DNA of 64,000 bases from Prolixibacter sp. NT017 (GTDB taxonomy: Bacteria; Bacteroidota; Bacteroidia; Bacteroidales; Prolixibacteraceae). A program made the translations under genes and the position numbers. Below the pieces are notes generated by a model that saw only the letters and a program-made list of their open reading frames with translations, had not been told where the DNA came from and did not search any database. Below are positions 10,070-19,691 of the stretch, in pieces. Positions within the stretch are counted from its first letter, which is position 1. The number at the start of each line of letters is the position of its first letter. The stretch spans positions 4,774,001 through 4,838,000 of the forward strand of contig NZ_BLAV01000001.1 of the NCBI RefSeq assembly GCF_009617875.1. Direction: 5' to 3'.

Positions 10070-10846
10070 ATGGACAATTCGAATCAGAAGAAGATAATCG
10101 GAATTATTCCGTCCCGTTATGCTTCCAGCAGATTTCCGGGGAAACCGCTGGCTGACATTGCGGGAAAATCAATGATACAACGCGTATATGAAACTGCCGC
10201 CAGCGTTTTCGATGATGTGTGGGTCGCAACAGACGACCAGCGCATATTTGACGCAGTGGAGGCGTTTGGAGGAAAGGCGGTAATGACGTCAGAAGAGCAC
10301 CGCAGCGGAACGGATCGTTGCTCGGAAGCGGTGAAGAATGTGAGTGAATCAACTGGCAAAAGCTTTGATGTGGTCGTAAATATTCAGGGCGATGAGCCAT
10401 TTATTAAACCCAGCCAGTTAAATAAAGTCGCTGCTTTGTTTGATGAAGAGGAGACACAGATTGGCACGTTGGTGCAGCCGATTACCAAAAGCGAAGATAT
10501 TTTCAATCCGAATATACCCAAAGTGGTACTGGCCGAAAACGGCGATGCCATATATTTCAGTCGTTCGCCAATTCCTTTTGCCCGAAATATCGAGCAGGAT
10601 AAATGGATTAATCATCACACATTTTTCGGTCACATTGGTTTGTATGCGTATCGTACCGAAGTTTTACATGAATTAACCGGTTTGCCGGAAGGACGCTTGG
10701 AGAAGATGGAATCGTTGGAACAACTTCGCTGGCTTGAGCATAGTTATCGTATCCGCACCCAGGAAACCAATTACGACAGTTTTGGTATCGATACCCCGGA
10801 AGATTTAGAAAAAGTACTGGCTGAAGGAATAGAAAAATACTTGTAG
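10070..10846 (+). CDS. kdsB: 3-deoxy-manno-octulosonate cytidylyltransferase (CMP-Kdo synthetase)
   Basis: A 258-residue cytoplasmic enzyme that activates Kdo with CTP for LPS inner-core assembly. It carries the nucleotide-binding start GIIPSRYASSRFPGKPLADI, the central VVNIQGDEPFI motif and the end segment SFGIDTPEDLEKV typical of KdsB. Length fits the family (about 250). It is transcribed divergently from the sigma-54 activator with a 183-bp shared upstream region. The branching enzyme gene follows 39 bp downstream on the same strand and may be co-transcribed. Confidence 0.95.
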   Translation: MDNSNQKKIIGIIPSRYASSRFPGKPLADIAGKSMIQRVYETAASVFDDVWVATDDQRIFDAVEAFGGKAVMTSEEHRSGTDRCSEAVKNVSESTGKSFDVVVNIQGDEPFIKPSQLNKVAALFDEEETQIGTLVQPITKSEDIFNPNIPKVVLAENGDAIYFSRSPIPFARNIEQDKWINHHTFFGHIGLYAYRTEVLHELTGLPEGRLEKMESLEQLRWLEHSYRIRTQETNYDSFGIDTPEDLEKVLAEGIEKYL

Positions 10847-10885
10847 TTCGAAGTTCCTTACAGAGAATAGTTAAAAATCATCATC

Positions 10886-12895
10886 ATGGACAGAATCCCG
10901 ATTGTACAAAACGACCCCTGGCTCGAACCTTTCGAGGGGACGTTTATCGAGTGGAAAGAACTTTCTGAACAAAAAGAAAGAGAGTTAACCGGAGGTAGAT
11001 CTTTGGTCGATTTTGCCGAAGGCCATCACTACTTCGGGTTATTCCGTGATGAGAAGGGATGGGTGTTACGCGAGTGGGCGCCCAATGCGACCCGCATCTT
11101 TCTAATCGGAGCATTTAATGATTGGAAGGAACTGCCGGAATTCGAACTGCAATCTATTGGAGAAGGGAACTGGGAGCTAAGATTGACGCCGGACGCATTG
11201 AAACATGGCGACCTGTTCGCGCTTTCGGTTTACTGGGAAGGAGGACAGGGGAAGCGAATTCCTGCCTGGACCCGTTGGGCGGTTCAAGATCCGGATTCGT
11301 TGATTTTTAATGCGAAAGTCTGGATGCCCGAAAATCCTTACGAATGGAAGAATGATTTTTCCGGTTTAACTGAAGCTCCGCTAATTTACGAATCGCACGT
11401 GGGAATGGCAGGTGAAGAGCCGCGTATTCACACCTATGACGAGTTTCGTAAGAATATGCTTCCCCGCATAAAAAAGGCGGGTTACAACACGATTCAGTTG
11501 ATGGCGGTTCCTGAACATCCTTACTATGGAAGCTTTGGCTATCATGTGTCTAGTTTCTTTGCGCCGTCTTCGAGGTTTGGTACGCCGGACGAGCTGAAAG
11601 CATTAATCGATGAAGCGCATGGAATGGGAATGGCGGTTATTATGGACCTGGTACATTCACATGCGGTGAAAAACGAGGTGGAAGGCTTGGGCCGTTACGA
11701 TGGCACGCGATACCAGTTTTTTCATGAAGGTGGAAGAGGCGAACATCCTGCCTGGGATTCGTACTGCTTCAACTATGGTAAGCCCGAAGTGCTCCATTTC
11801 TTATTCTCCAATATCAAATATTGGCTGGATGAGTTCCGGTTCGATGGTTTCCGGTTCGACGGTGTAACCAGCATGCTCTACTTCGATCACGGTTTGGGCA
11901 AGGCATTTTCTTCTTATACCGATTATTTTACGCCCAATATCGATTACGAGGCGATTGTTTATTTTAAGTTGGCGAATAAACTCATTCACCAAATCAAGCC
12001 GAATGCTATTTCTATTGCCGAAGAAGTGAGTGGAATGCCCGGACTGGCTTCACCGCAGGAAGACGGCGGACTCGGTTTCGATTTTCGTATGGCGATGGGT
12101 GTCCCCGATTTCTGGATTAAAATTATTAAAGAGCTGAAAGATGAGGAGTGGGATGTCGGCCGGATTTTTTACGAGCTGACAGCGCATCGTCAGGACGAAA
12201 AAGTGGTAAGCTATGCTGAGAGCCATGACCAGGCATTGGTAGGTGACAAAACGATCATCTTCCGGTTGATTGATAAGGAGATGTATTTCAGCATGCGAAA
12301 AGACCAACCCAACCTGACCGTGGAACGCGGAATCGCGCTTCATAAGATGCTCCGGTTGGCAACAGCTTCGTGTGCCGGTGGCGCCTATCTTAATTTCATG
12401 GGAAATGAATTTGGGCACCCCGAATGGATCGACTTTCCGCGGGAAGGGAATGGTTGGTCGTATCAACATGCCCGGAGAATATGGAGTATTGCTGAAGATC
12501 CCGAATTGCGGTATCACTGGCTGCTCGATTTCGACCGGGATATGATTCATATTCTCAGGGAAGAAAGATTGCTCGAGAGTCCGGAAGTACGTTGGATTAC
12601 CGACAATAAGGCCGATCAAATACTGGCCTTTCAGCGCGGTGATTTACTGTTTGTCTTTAATTTCAATCCCGACAAATCGTTTGAAGGATATGGAATACAG
12701 ATGGACCCATCGAAATTCAGGGTAATTCTCAGTACAGATGCTCATCCTTATGGCGGACAAAACCGGATTGACCAGGATATCATTTATTACACGCTGCCGG
12801 TTTCTAAGTTGAGTTCCAACCATTATCTGAGGTTGTATTTGCCTGCACGTACAGCAGTTGTGCTGAAAAAAGAGTCGTACAAACGGATTCGATGA
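10886..12895 (+). CDS. glgB: 1,4-alpha-glucan (glycogen) branching enzyme
   Basis: A 669-residue GH13 branching enzyme that makes alpha-1,6 branches in glycogen. The N-terminal CBM48 module (VLREWAPNATRIFLIGAFNDW) is followed by the catalytic barrel. Visible catalytic motifs are MDLVHSHAVKN, the nucleophile Asp in FDGFRFDGVTSMLY, the acid Glu in SIAEEVSGMPG, and YAESHDQALVGDKT. The overall form resembles the eukaryotic-type branching enzymes found in Bacteroidota more than the E. coli GlgB. No other glycogen gene is nearby. Confidence 0.92.
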   Translation: MDRIPIVQNDPWLEPFEGTFIEWKELSEQKERELTGGRSLVDFAEGHHYFGLFRDEKGWVLREWAPNATRIFLIGAFNDWKELPEFELQSIGEGNWELRLTPDALKHGDLFALSVYWEGGQGKRIPAWTRWAVQDPDSLIFNAKVWMPENPYEWKNDFSGLTEAPLIYESHVGMAGEEPRIHTYDEFRKNMLPRIKKAGYNTIQLMAVPEHPYYGSFGYHVSSFFAPSSRFGTPDELKALIDEAHGMGMAVIMDLVHSHAVKNEVEGLGRYDGTRYQFFHEGGRGEHPAWDSYCFNYGKPEVLHFLFSNIKYWLDEFRFDGFRFDGVTSMLYFDHGLGKAFSSYTDYFTPNIDYEAIVYFKLANKLIHQIKPNAISIAEEVSGMPGLASPQEDGGLGFDFRMAMGVPDFWIKIIKELKDEEWDVGRIFYELTAHRQDEKVVSYAESHDQALVGDKTIIFRLIDKEMYFSMRKDQPNLTVERGIALHKMLRLATASCAGGAYLNFMGNEFGHPEWIDFPREGNGWSYQHARRIWSIAEDPELRYHWLLDFDRDMIHILREERLLESPEVRWITDNKADQILAFQRGDLLFVFNFNPDKSFEGYGIQMDPSKFRVILSTDAHPYGGQNRIDQDIIYYTLPVSKLSSNHYLRLYLPARTAVVLKKESYKRIR

Positions 12896-12994
12896 CAGGG
12901 TAAAGCTTACGTTTTTTAATCAAACTTTTGATATGCCTGTGCTGTTTTGATTGATAAGTAAATGAAGTGAGAATTTTATAAAAACCGACTATTT

Positions 12995-13192
12995 ATGGTA
13001 TCAGAAATCAAAACCACCAAAGTTACTTTCACGGAAAACGGACCGATCATGATCGAAGGACCTGTTACGATGGAAGGTCAGTATGGCAATAAGGCCACAG
13101 AAACCAAAACCATTTTTCTTTGTCGTTGCGGAGGTTCGTCCAACAAGCCTTTCTGTGATGGCACTCACAAGAAAATCGACTTCAAGGGTTAG
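12995..13192 (+). CDS. CDGSH iron-sulfur domain protein
   Basis: A 65-residue protein that is almost entirely one CDGSH domain. The [2Fe-2S] ligands are visible in CRCGGSSNKPFCDGTHKK: three Cys and one His, with spacing C-x-C-x8-C-x3-H as in the family. Such clusters are redox- and pH-sensitive; the partner here is unknown. It is a small monocistronic gene starting MVSEIKTTKVTF. The next gene begins 110 bp later. Confidence 0.9.
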   Translation: MVSEIKTTKVTFTENGPIMIEGPVTMEGQYGNKATETKTIFLCRCGGSSNKPFCDGTHKKIDFKG

Positions 13193-13302
13193 TTTATTTT
13201 ATTGATTTATAGAAAATTGTTGCTTTCCTGTATACCAAAACCAGGGAGAATTTCGTTATTCTTCTTAGGAATGATCTAATTATTAACCAAAAGTAACCCC
13301 TT

Positions 13303-14667
13303 ATGAGTAGACTTAGTCTTAGAAGTCTTTGGGTCGTTGGAATTATTATTGCTCTTTTTGCCCTGGTGTTGGCATCATGTTCCAAGGACGACGGCAAATC
13401 GCCGTTTGGCAGTAACACCGATGAAGACATAACCGTTGTTAACGATGACGCAGCTTTTACTTCAAGGGTAACGACAATGGATGAAGTGGTTAACGTGGCT
13501 TCATCTTCGCTGAAGGCGGCGTCTGTGGTCCCTTCGAATAGTTATACATTGAAGTTGGTGGCTCACGTCGATCCTCCTCTGGCAGATCAGGGGAAATCGG
13601 ATAAGTTGAGTGCTTCTTTCGTTCAGGTGGTTGGTGATAAGGCTTATGTAACCTATCACCGGCAGGATGATATAGTAAAAGGAGCATTTGAGGTAATTGA
13701 CATGTCCGATCCAAAGCATCCCCAAATTTCATCTCAGCTAACGTACGGAAACGTTGAATTCAACGCCTTAAATGTCGATGATCAAACCTATTCCGATCCG
13801 GATGCCGGCACAGTAACCCGTTGTTGGCTGGCCTGCGATGATCATAAAGATGGTGCAGTTCTTCGGGAACTTTACCTGGAAGCTAATGGAGATATTTATT
13901 ATCCTACCGGGAAAAATAAAAACAAGATTATTCAACGCGATAAGGTGCTGGATGCTCCTTCTTCCAATGCGGTTTTCCGGCATGGCGACTATCTCTATTT
14001 TGCTGCCGGCGGTGAAGAGAAGACCATCACGAATAGTAAAGGAGAAACGATTACTCTGAACACCGGTATTACGAAGATTGCCCTGAGTGATTTCTCGACA
14101 GCGGCAAGGGTTCGGTTTTCTTACGCAAAGTATGCGGCTTATGCTGCCAATGTAGATAAAGTGGTAGGTTTTGAAGGTGTTGCCGATGCTAAACTGCACG
14201 TGTTAGCACCCGACCTTTCATCGGACGACGTGATGAATATCGGTAACTACTACTATCCCGGTAATTCGAATAACCCGGGTACCTCCGATAATCATACAAC
14301 TCCCGATTACCAAGGGAAATCGACGATTACCGTAGACGGCAACCTGGTATTTGTTTCATTGGGAGCTGTTGGTTTGAAGGCTTTTGATTTGACAGCCGGT
14401 CAAACCGATCCGACTCCGGTGTACCAGTACTTATTGACCGATCAGAATGTTGGAAATGTGAATGCAGTAACGCTTTTCAATGGCGACATCATGATTGCCA
14501 ATGGAGCCGATGGTTTGGTTGTCGCCAGTATTCCCGCTCAGGGAACTGATTTGGAAATCTTGGGAAGTTACAACCCGGAAGGTTCGGTGAATTATGTTGC
14601 CGGGACGAACGATTACATTATTTTGGCAGCTGGAACAGGAGGCTTGTATATCCTGAAGAAAGTTTGA
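13303..14667 (+). CDS. LVIVD-repeat surface lipoprotein
   Basis: A 454-residue secreted lipoprotein with lipobox LVLASC (Cys26). The rest resembles LVIVD/beta-propeller repeats: blades such as YVTYHRQDDIVKGAFEVIDMSDPKHPQI, VFVSLGAVGLKAFDL, IMIANGADGLVVASI and, at the end, IILAAGTGGLYILKKV. The final blade closely resembles the end of the larger lipoprotein at 53168-55213 (FVANGTGGLKILMRDN), and both share an SSLK(A/S)A segment after the signal peptide, so they are paralogues. The function is unknown; the fold suggests extracellular binding or scaffolding. It is followed by a strong terminator. Confidence 0.85.
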   Translation: MSRLSLRSLWVVGIIIALFALVLASCSKDDGKSPFGSNTDEDITVVNDDAAFTSRVTTMDEVVNVASSSLKAASVVPSNSYTLKLVAHVDPPLADQGKSDKLSASFVQVVGDKAYVTYHRQDDIVKGAFEVIDMSDPKHPQISSQLTYGNVEFNALNVDDQTYSDPDAGTVTRCWLACDDHKDGAVLRELYLEANGDIYYPTGKNKNKIIQRDKVLDAPSSNAVFRHGDYLYFAAGGEEKTITNSKGETITLNTGITKIALSDFSTAARVRFSYAKYAAYAANVDKVVGFEGVADAKLHVLAPDLSSDDVMNIGNYYYPGNSNNPGTSDNHTTPDYQGKSTITVDGNLVFVSLGAVGLKAFDLTAGQTDPTPVYQYLLTDQNVGNVNAVTLFNGDIMIANGADGLVVASIPAQGTDLEILGSYNPEGSVNYVAGTNDYIILAAGTGGLYILKKV

Positions 14668-14693
14668 TCAAATAAAATACATGTGAACAGATA

Positions 14694-14722
14694 GAAGCGA
14701 TCCGGATGGGTCGCTTTTTTTA
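14694..14722 (+). terminator. Terminator of the LVIVD lipoprotein gene
   Basis: AAGCGATCC-GGAT-GGGTCGCTT (one G-U pair) followed by a run of seven T, 27 bp after the stop. Confidence 0.85.
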
Positions 14723-14778
14723 TGAAATTCACTATCAATATCCTTATTGTCATAGGCGGACTACCTGTAGTTTTTTTG

Positions 14779-14901
14779 GAGAAAGTATAAAGCTTCAAGG
14801 AGAACCGTATAAAGCTTCGACGAGAACCGTATCAGTGTAGCAGGGAGAACCGTATAAAGATTTGATGAGAACCGTATAAAGAAGAGAAGAGAAACGTATT
14901 A
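14779..14901. repeat. Tandem array of about 22 bp units (GAGAACCGTATAAAG)
   Basis: Six copies of GAGAA(C/A)CGTAT or a close variant start at 14779, 14800, 14822, 14845, 14867 and 14889, spaced 21, 22, 23, 22 and 22 bp. The first copy is GAGAAAGTAT. The remainder of each unit varies (TAAAGCTTC, CAGTGTAGC, TAAAGATTT). It lies in the 458-bp gap between the LVIVD gene and the membrane protein at 15127-15591. The remaining 14902-15126 shows no gene or structure I can support. Confidence 0.8.
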
Positions 14902-15126
14902 ATTTCGGAGGTCGTTTTTTCTGAAAGTTTAATCATATGGTTCATCATGAAAATGGATATACCATACGTCAAAATAAAAACCACAAGGTGGTCAGTGTAT
15001 GCACGCAAGACAAGATGGCTTTTTACGCTTTTGCAAAAATCTTCGTCTTTCTGATATTCAGAACAAAGGAAAGAACCCTAATATCATTTGTATCTCCGTT
15101 GGTGATTCCTAAGAATCATGATTGTT

Positions 15127-15591
15127 TTATGCTCCCTCTTTTTTTCGTGGAATTAACTTATTGAGTTCTTCAATGATTTGTTGCCTCTCTTTTCTTTTAA
15201 TGCCGGAAAGACTAACCGGCGGATAAACGGCCACTCCTTGCCGGGTTCTGACCGTTAATATCAGGTCGGTCTTTATTCCGCCTAAATGTTTTTCAGCTTC
15301 CGCTTTCATCAAATTAGTAACGGGAAATTCGATGGATTGAAACAAGCGGTTGATAGTGAAGACGGAGAAGTACCGGATGATGATCTTCTCTTTTTCATCG
15401 AAAATACGGATGTACTGGAGATTGAGTGCGGCGATGAAAAGAAAAGCGACAACAAAGACGGCGGCACCAATAGCCAGCCAGGTAAAAAGTTGTAGCAGAA
15501 GTAAAACCGTTAAACTTACCAGAACGAGCACTCCTCCAAGCAGAATTCTCTTTCTCAGCTTGTCGGCATATTTCCGGTTACTGTATATCAT
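15127..15591 (-). CDS. Small membrane protein with PH-like C-terminal domain
   Basis: A 154-residue protein of unknown function. The start is taken at the ATG at 15591 (MIYSNRKYADKLRKRI). The open frame extends to 15696, but that part is Cys/Phe-rich and overlaps the aroB promoter and start. Two adjacent membrane helices occupy residues about 17-55. The rest (IRIFDEKEKIIIRYFSVFTINRLFQSIEFPVTNL... to the Lys-rich end) is a soluble beta-rich part that resembles bacterial PH-like domains found behind paired helices. Divergent from aroB with an 86-bp gap. Confidence 0.65.
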   Translation of the reverse strand: MIYSNRKYADKLRKRILLGGVLVLVSLTVLLLLQLFTWLAIGAAVFVVAFLFIAALNLQYIRIFDEKEKIIIRYFSVFTINRLFQSIEFPVTNLMKAEAEKHLGGIKTDLILTVRTRQGVAVYPPVSLSGIKRKERQQIIEELNKLIPRKKEGA

Positions 15592-15650
15592 CTTTGTGTG
15601 TATTTTAATGTAGAAGTTTGCAAATCGAAATTCAAAATAGCAAATAGTTT

Positions 15651-15658
15651 TAACTTTG
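15651..15658 (+). promoter_or_regulatory. -7 box for aroB
   Basis: TAACTTTG, an exact TAnnTTTG, 20 bp before the aroB ATG. The -33 box is not clear. Confidence 0.5.
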
Positions 15659-15677
15659 TCCGGTAAACAACCGAAAA

Positions 15678-16751
15678 ATGAACAATCTACCATCATACCA
15701 TGCAGCAGTAACCGTAACTGATGATGTTGTAGCTGCTCTCTCTCAATTGATTTCCCGTTATCCCGAAGATAAGGTTTTTCTGGTGAGCGAATCGAATACG
15801 ACCCAATTTTGTCTTCCTGTTTTACAGGACGTCATTGGATGGGAGAAGGTGAAGAAAACAGAAGTTCCGGCAGGCGAAGAAAACAAGAAGCTGTCTTCCG
15901 TAGAGAAAATCTGGCTGTTCCTGAGTCAAAATGGTGCTGACCGGAAATCACTGGTAATTAACGTGGGCGGTGGAATGTTAACCGACTTGGGAAGTTTTGC
16001 GGCTTCGACCTATAAGCGCGGAATGGATTTCGTGAATGTCCCGACTACGCTGCTATCACAGGTAGACGCTTCAGTCGGTGGCAAGACCGGATTCAATTTT
16101 AACGGGTTCAAAAATGAAATAGGGGTGATAAATCAACCCAAAGATGTCATTATCGATACGCGCTTTTTGAAAACCATCGACCGCCGGAATTTCGTATCCG
16201 GATTCGCCGAAATGGTGAAGCACGGCTTGATTCGCTCGGCCGATCATCTGAAGGAGGTCCGGAACTACGATCTCGATTTGCTCAACTACGAAGCGTTAGC
16301 CGGATTAATCGCCCGTTCGGTAGCCATCAAAGATTATTTTGTTGATAAGGACCCGACGGAAAAGAATATTCGCAAAGCCTTGAACTTTGGTCACACCATC
16401 GGTCACGCGTTTGAAAGCTATGCCATGACTTCCGGGAAACCGATATTACACGGCTATGCAGTGGCTTACGGTATGATGGCGGAATTGTATCTGTCGCACA
16501 AAATGGCCGGGTTGTCAAGTCGCGATTTGAAGGAACTTTCGTACTGGCTGATGACCATTTATGGAAAATTTGATATCACGGAAGAGGATTACGATGCGTT
16601 GCTGAGCCTGATGAGTCATGATAAGAAAAACGAAGGCAAGCGGATTAACTTTACGCTGCTGCCGAAAATTGGAAAAGTGGCGATTGATCAGGATTGCAGT
16701 CGCGACTTAATCATTGAATCGCTTGATTTTTACCGGAATCTTTCTCTTTAA
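15678..16751 (+). CDS. aroB: 3-dehydroquinate synthase
   Basis: A 357-residue cytoplasmic enzyme of the shikimate pathway (DAHP to 3-dehydroquinate; NAD and divalent metal). The family motifs are visible: EENKKLSSVEKIWLFL, the dinucleotide loop VNVGGGMLTDLGSFAASTYKRG, PTTLLSQVDASVGGKTGFNF, and the metal-binding RKALNFGHTIGHAFES with a later His in LHGYAVAYGM. It stands 12 bp before aroA on the same strand, so two shikimate steps are co-expressed. Confidence 0.95.
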   Translation: MNNLPSYHAAVTVTDDVVAALSQLISRYPEDKVFLVSESNTTQFCLPVLQDVIGWEKVKKTEVPAGEENKKLSSVEKIWLFLSQNGADRKSLVINVGGGMLTDLGSFAASTYKRGMDFVNVPTTLLSQVDASVGGKTGFNFNGFKNEIGVINQPKDVIIDTRFLKTIDRRNFVSGFAEMVKHGLIRSADHLKEVRNYDLDLLNYEALAGLIARSVAIKDYFVDKDPTEKNIRKALNFGHTIGHAFESYAMTSGKPILHGYAVAYGMMAELYLSHKMAGLSSRDLKELSYWLMTIYGKFDITEEDYDALLSLMSHDKKNEGKRINFTLLPKIGKVAIDQDCSRDLIIESLDFYRNLSL

Positions 16752-16763
16752 CGAATTGAATAG

Positions 16764-18008
16764 ATGCTTTACCAGATAACCAGACCCAACAGCAGGTTGG
16801 AAGGAGAGATCAAACTGCCTGCTTCAAAAAGTATTAGTAATCGTGTGTTGATTATCAATGCGCTGAGTTATTCGCCATACACTATCGGAAATTTGTCGGA
16901 TAGCGACGATACCCGCGTGATGGAGAAGGTGCTGAACGCTTCGACCAACGAGTTCGATATCGGTCATGCCGGAACGGCCATGCGTTTCCTGACGGCTTTT
17001 CTTTCGAAGATAATGGGGCAGTGGACGCTAACCGGTTCGGAGCGGATGAAACAACGGCCGATTAGCATACTGGTTGATGCATTACGTGAATTGGGAGCGG
17101 TAATCGAATATGCAGGAGAAGAGGGATATCCACCGTTGAAGATTACCGGAACCGCTCTGAAAGGTGGCGTCCTGGAGCTCGACGGAAGTGTGAGTAGCCA
17201 GTATATTTCAGCGTTGCTGATGATTGCTCCGTCTATCCAAAATGGTTTGACGTTGAGGTTGAAAAACAAGATTACTTCCCGGCCGTACATCGAGTTAACA
17301 CTGAAGTTGATGAAGAAATTTGGTGTGCGGTATGCCTGGAAAGGGAGTGAGATTCGTATCGATCAGCAGGAATATAAGCCCATCCGATTCACGGTGGAAG
17401 CTGACTGGTCCGGTGCCTCTTACTGGTATCAAATTGCTGCCATGTCCGATGACTTCGATATTCTTTTAAAAGGACTGCGCTTGCAAAGCTTGCAGGGGGA
17501 CGCAGTATTGGCCAAGTGGTTCGACCAATATTTCGGAATTCAGTCAAAACAGGAAGGCAATGATGTTCGAATTTCCCGGAAGGAAAAACCGGAGCTGAAA
17601 CACCTGGATTTAAACTTTGTTGAAAACCCGGACGTGGCCCAGACTTTTGCCGTCTTGTGTGTAGCAAAGCAGATTCCCTTCCATTTTACAGGACTGCATA
17701 CGCTGAAGATAAAAGAGACCGACCGGATTGCTGCTTTGCAGAATGAATGCGCTAAGCTGGGAGCCAAACTGACCGAACCACAGCATGGTGAAATTGACTG
17801 GGATGGAATGTTGGATGAACGTGTTGATGCGAGTGAGGCGACTATCGAAACCTATCATGATCACCGGATGGCATTGGCGTTTACTCCGGCAACGCTGGTA
17901 TTCGGCAAATTGAAGATTGCCGATCCAATGGTGGTGACCAAATCTTACCCTGCTTTCTATGAGGATTTGAAGAAAGTTGGATTCACTGTTCAGGAAGTAT
18001 CCGATTGA
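16764..18008 (+). CDS. aroA: 3-phosphoshikimate 1-carboxyvinyltransferase (EPSP synthase)
   Basis: A 414-residue EPSP synthase joining shikimate-3-phosphate and phosphoenolpyruvate. It has LPASKSISNRVLIINALS near the start, the PEP-site region FDIGHAGTAMRFLTAFLS (GTAMR), GSERMKQRPI, the SQYISALLM segment and late KETDRIAAL and YHDHRMALAF motifs. The protein is shorter than proteobacterial AroA (about 427), as usual in Bacteroidota. Second gene of the aroBA operon and convergent with the M28 peptidase; only 22 bp separate the stops. Confidence 0.95.
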   Translation: MLYQITRPNSRLEGEIKLPASKSISNRVLIINALSYSPYTIGNLSDSDDTRVMEKVLNASTNEFDIGHAGTAMRFLTAFLSKIMGQWTLTGSERMKQRPISILVDALRELGAVIEYAGEEGYPPLKITGTALKGGVLELDGSVSSQYISALLMIAPSIQNGLTLRLKNKITSRPYIELTLKLMKKFGVRYAWKGSEIRIDQQEYKPIRFTVEADWSGASYWYQIAAMSDDFDILLKGLRLQSLQGDAVLAKWFDQYFGIQSKQEGNDVRISRKEKPELKHLDLNFVENPDVAQTFAVLCVAKQIPFHFTGLHTLKIKETDRIAALQNECAKLGAKLTEPQHGEIDWDGMLDERVDASEATIETYHDHRMALAFTPATLVFGKLKIADPMVVTKSYPAFYEDLKKVGFTVQEVSD

Positions 18009-18030
18009 TATCTACGGAGACGCTTTTCAG

Positions 18031-19659
18031 TTATTTCCAGCTTTCAGGATTCGTCGACAACTCAAAAATGTCGAGATAGCTCAACCGGATGATGTTGGCC
18101 ATCTTGGTGTAGTTGATCATTTCCGGCACATCAGTCGGTTGGTGGTAATCCGGGTGACCACCGGTATGAAACCAGAACAGTGGCACATCATCTTTGACAA
18201 ACCACACGTTATCGCTGCCGCTATCCGGTTTTTCCGAACCGTTGTATGAAACAACCAGGTTCAGGTTGTAGGCGCTGATGTGTTGCTTTGATAAAGTAAC
18301 CGCCGGTTGGAAGGCTTTAGAATAAATCATGGTTACCTGGTTGTCCGGTGCTTCCGGGCCGGCGTTTCGGCCAATCATATCGAAATTGAGGTAGGCCATT
18401 ATTTTTCCCTTGTTTGCCCAGTGATTGACAAAGTAATGTGAGCCCAGCAATCCTCTTTCTTCCCCGTCCCAACAGGCGAATAAAATGGTGTATTCGGGTT
18501 GAACTCCCGATGCAATCATGGCTTTGGCAATGTTCAATACTGCAGAAACTCCCGATGCGTTGTCATCGGCGCCATTCCAAATATAGCCATCGTGGGTGCC
18601 CAAATGGTCGTAATGGGCACCAATTACAATGAACTTATCCTTTTTCTTTCCTTCAATTTTGCCCAGCACATTTCGCAGCTGTAGTCTTCGATTCCTGGTG
18701 TTTATTGCCAGTTCAATTGTCTTTCTGCTGATGGCTTGTGATACATTTTTCAGTTCGGAAGCTTTCTTTCGGGCTCGCGTATTCTGAAACTCCGGTCCCA
18801 TGATGTCTGAAAATACAGAAGGAGAAATGTAAATAACCGGAATATTTCCGTCGCCCGTGTTGGGTAGGTAAACCCGTTTGTCATAAAACGATTCACGCTT
18901 CTTCACGCCTTCATACATCGCATTGTGGAAATAGTATTGGTTGGCGTTCCAATGGCTGATTTGCGCACCGTCCGCAACTTCCAGGACTGCGACTGCTCCA
19001 TTGTCTTTTGCTTGTTTATTTTTCAAACGCTCCAGCGCCCTGCCTTCCGGTCCCGTGATTTGTTTCGCTGCCGGACTACCTTTAAAATCCTGTCCGGGTA
19101 AACCTGCCCATCTGACGATGATTTTATTTTTGACGTCGATTTTGTTGAAATCATCATAACCGCTTTTTTTATCCGTCATGCCATAACCGACGAACGCTAC
19201 AGGCGCCGAAACCTGGCTGCTCCCGTTCGGAATAGTCACCCGAAAGTTCGTTTTATACGCGTATTCCTTTCTTAGCGTTGCTTTGTCTGAAGTCGTGACT
19301 AATGCGAGCTCCTGGACGGTATCAGGAGAAACCTCAATCGCCTGGAAAGGTTGAAAGAAGGAAGCTGTTGTTCTTGGTTCCGCTCCCAGGAGCTTTTGGT
19401 AACGATTTGGTTTGAAAGTAACAGAGTCCCCCATGGCTTCCAGCCCAATGAAGCTAAACAATGACGCTACATATTCACCTGCCGTTTGCCCTTGTTTTGT
19501 ACCTGCCATTCGTCCTTCCAACAGGTCGTTGGCCAGAAACTGAACCGGACTTTTCACGCTGTTCATGGTAATTGCTTGCAAACCCTTGTCTTTTTGGGTT
19601 TGCCCGAAAGTAGTCAGATTCAGAAGCAGGAGAAGCAGTAATAGTGTCATTAAGCGCAT
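18031..19659 (-). CDS. M28-family metallopeptidase (PA domain), exported
   Basis: A 542-residue zinc aminopeptidase-like protein with a Sec signal peptide (MRLMTLLLLLLLLNLTTFG). An inserted protease-associated domain spans about 130-260. The M28 core follows with the di-zinc motifs IGAHYDHLGTHDG, GADDNASGVSAVL, CWDGEERGLLGS and NFDMIGR, and a final His in FHTGGHPDYHQPTDV. It most likely degrades peptides in the periplasm or outside the cell. It is transcribed toward aroA; deoD lies 32 bp upstream on the same strand. Confidence 0.92.
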   Translation of the reverse strand: MRLMTLLLLLLLLNLTTFGQTQKDKGLQAITMNSVKSPVQFLANDLLEGRMAGTKQGQTAGEYVASLFSFIGLEAMGDSVTFKPNRYQKLLGAEPRTTASFFQPFQAIEVSPDTVQELALVTTSDKATLRKEYAYKTNFRVTIPNGSSQVSAPVAFVGYGMTDKKSGYDDFNKIDVKNKIIVRWAGLPGQDFKGSPAAKQITGPEGRALERLKNKQAKDNGAVAVLEVADGAQISHWNANQYYFHNAMYEGVKKRESFYDKRVYLPNTGDGNIPVIYISPSVFSDIMGPEFQNTRARKKASELKNVSQAISRKTIELAINTRNRRLQLRNVLGKIEGKKKDKFIVIGAHYDHLGTHDGYIWNGADDNASGVSAVLNIAKAMIASGVQPEYTILFACWDGEERGLLGSHYFVNHWANKGKIMAYLNFDMIGRNAGPEAPDNQVTMIYSKAFQPAVTLSKQHISAYNLNLVVSYNGSEKPDSGSDNVWFVKDDVPLFWFHTGGHPDYHQPTDVPEMINYTKMANIIRLSYLDIFELSTNPESWK

Positions 19660-19691
19660 GGCGTAAGGCGATTGTTTGGTTTATAAAGTGT

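Noticed and set aside
14937..15164. 75-codon open frame between the 22-bp array and the membrane-protein gene
   Set aside because: No domain, no promoter or family resemblance, and it overlaps the end of the opposite-strand gene.
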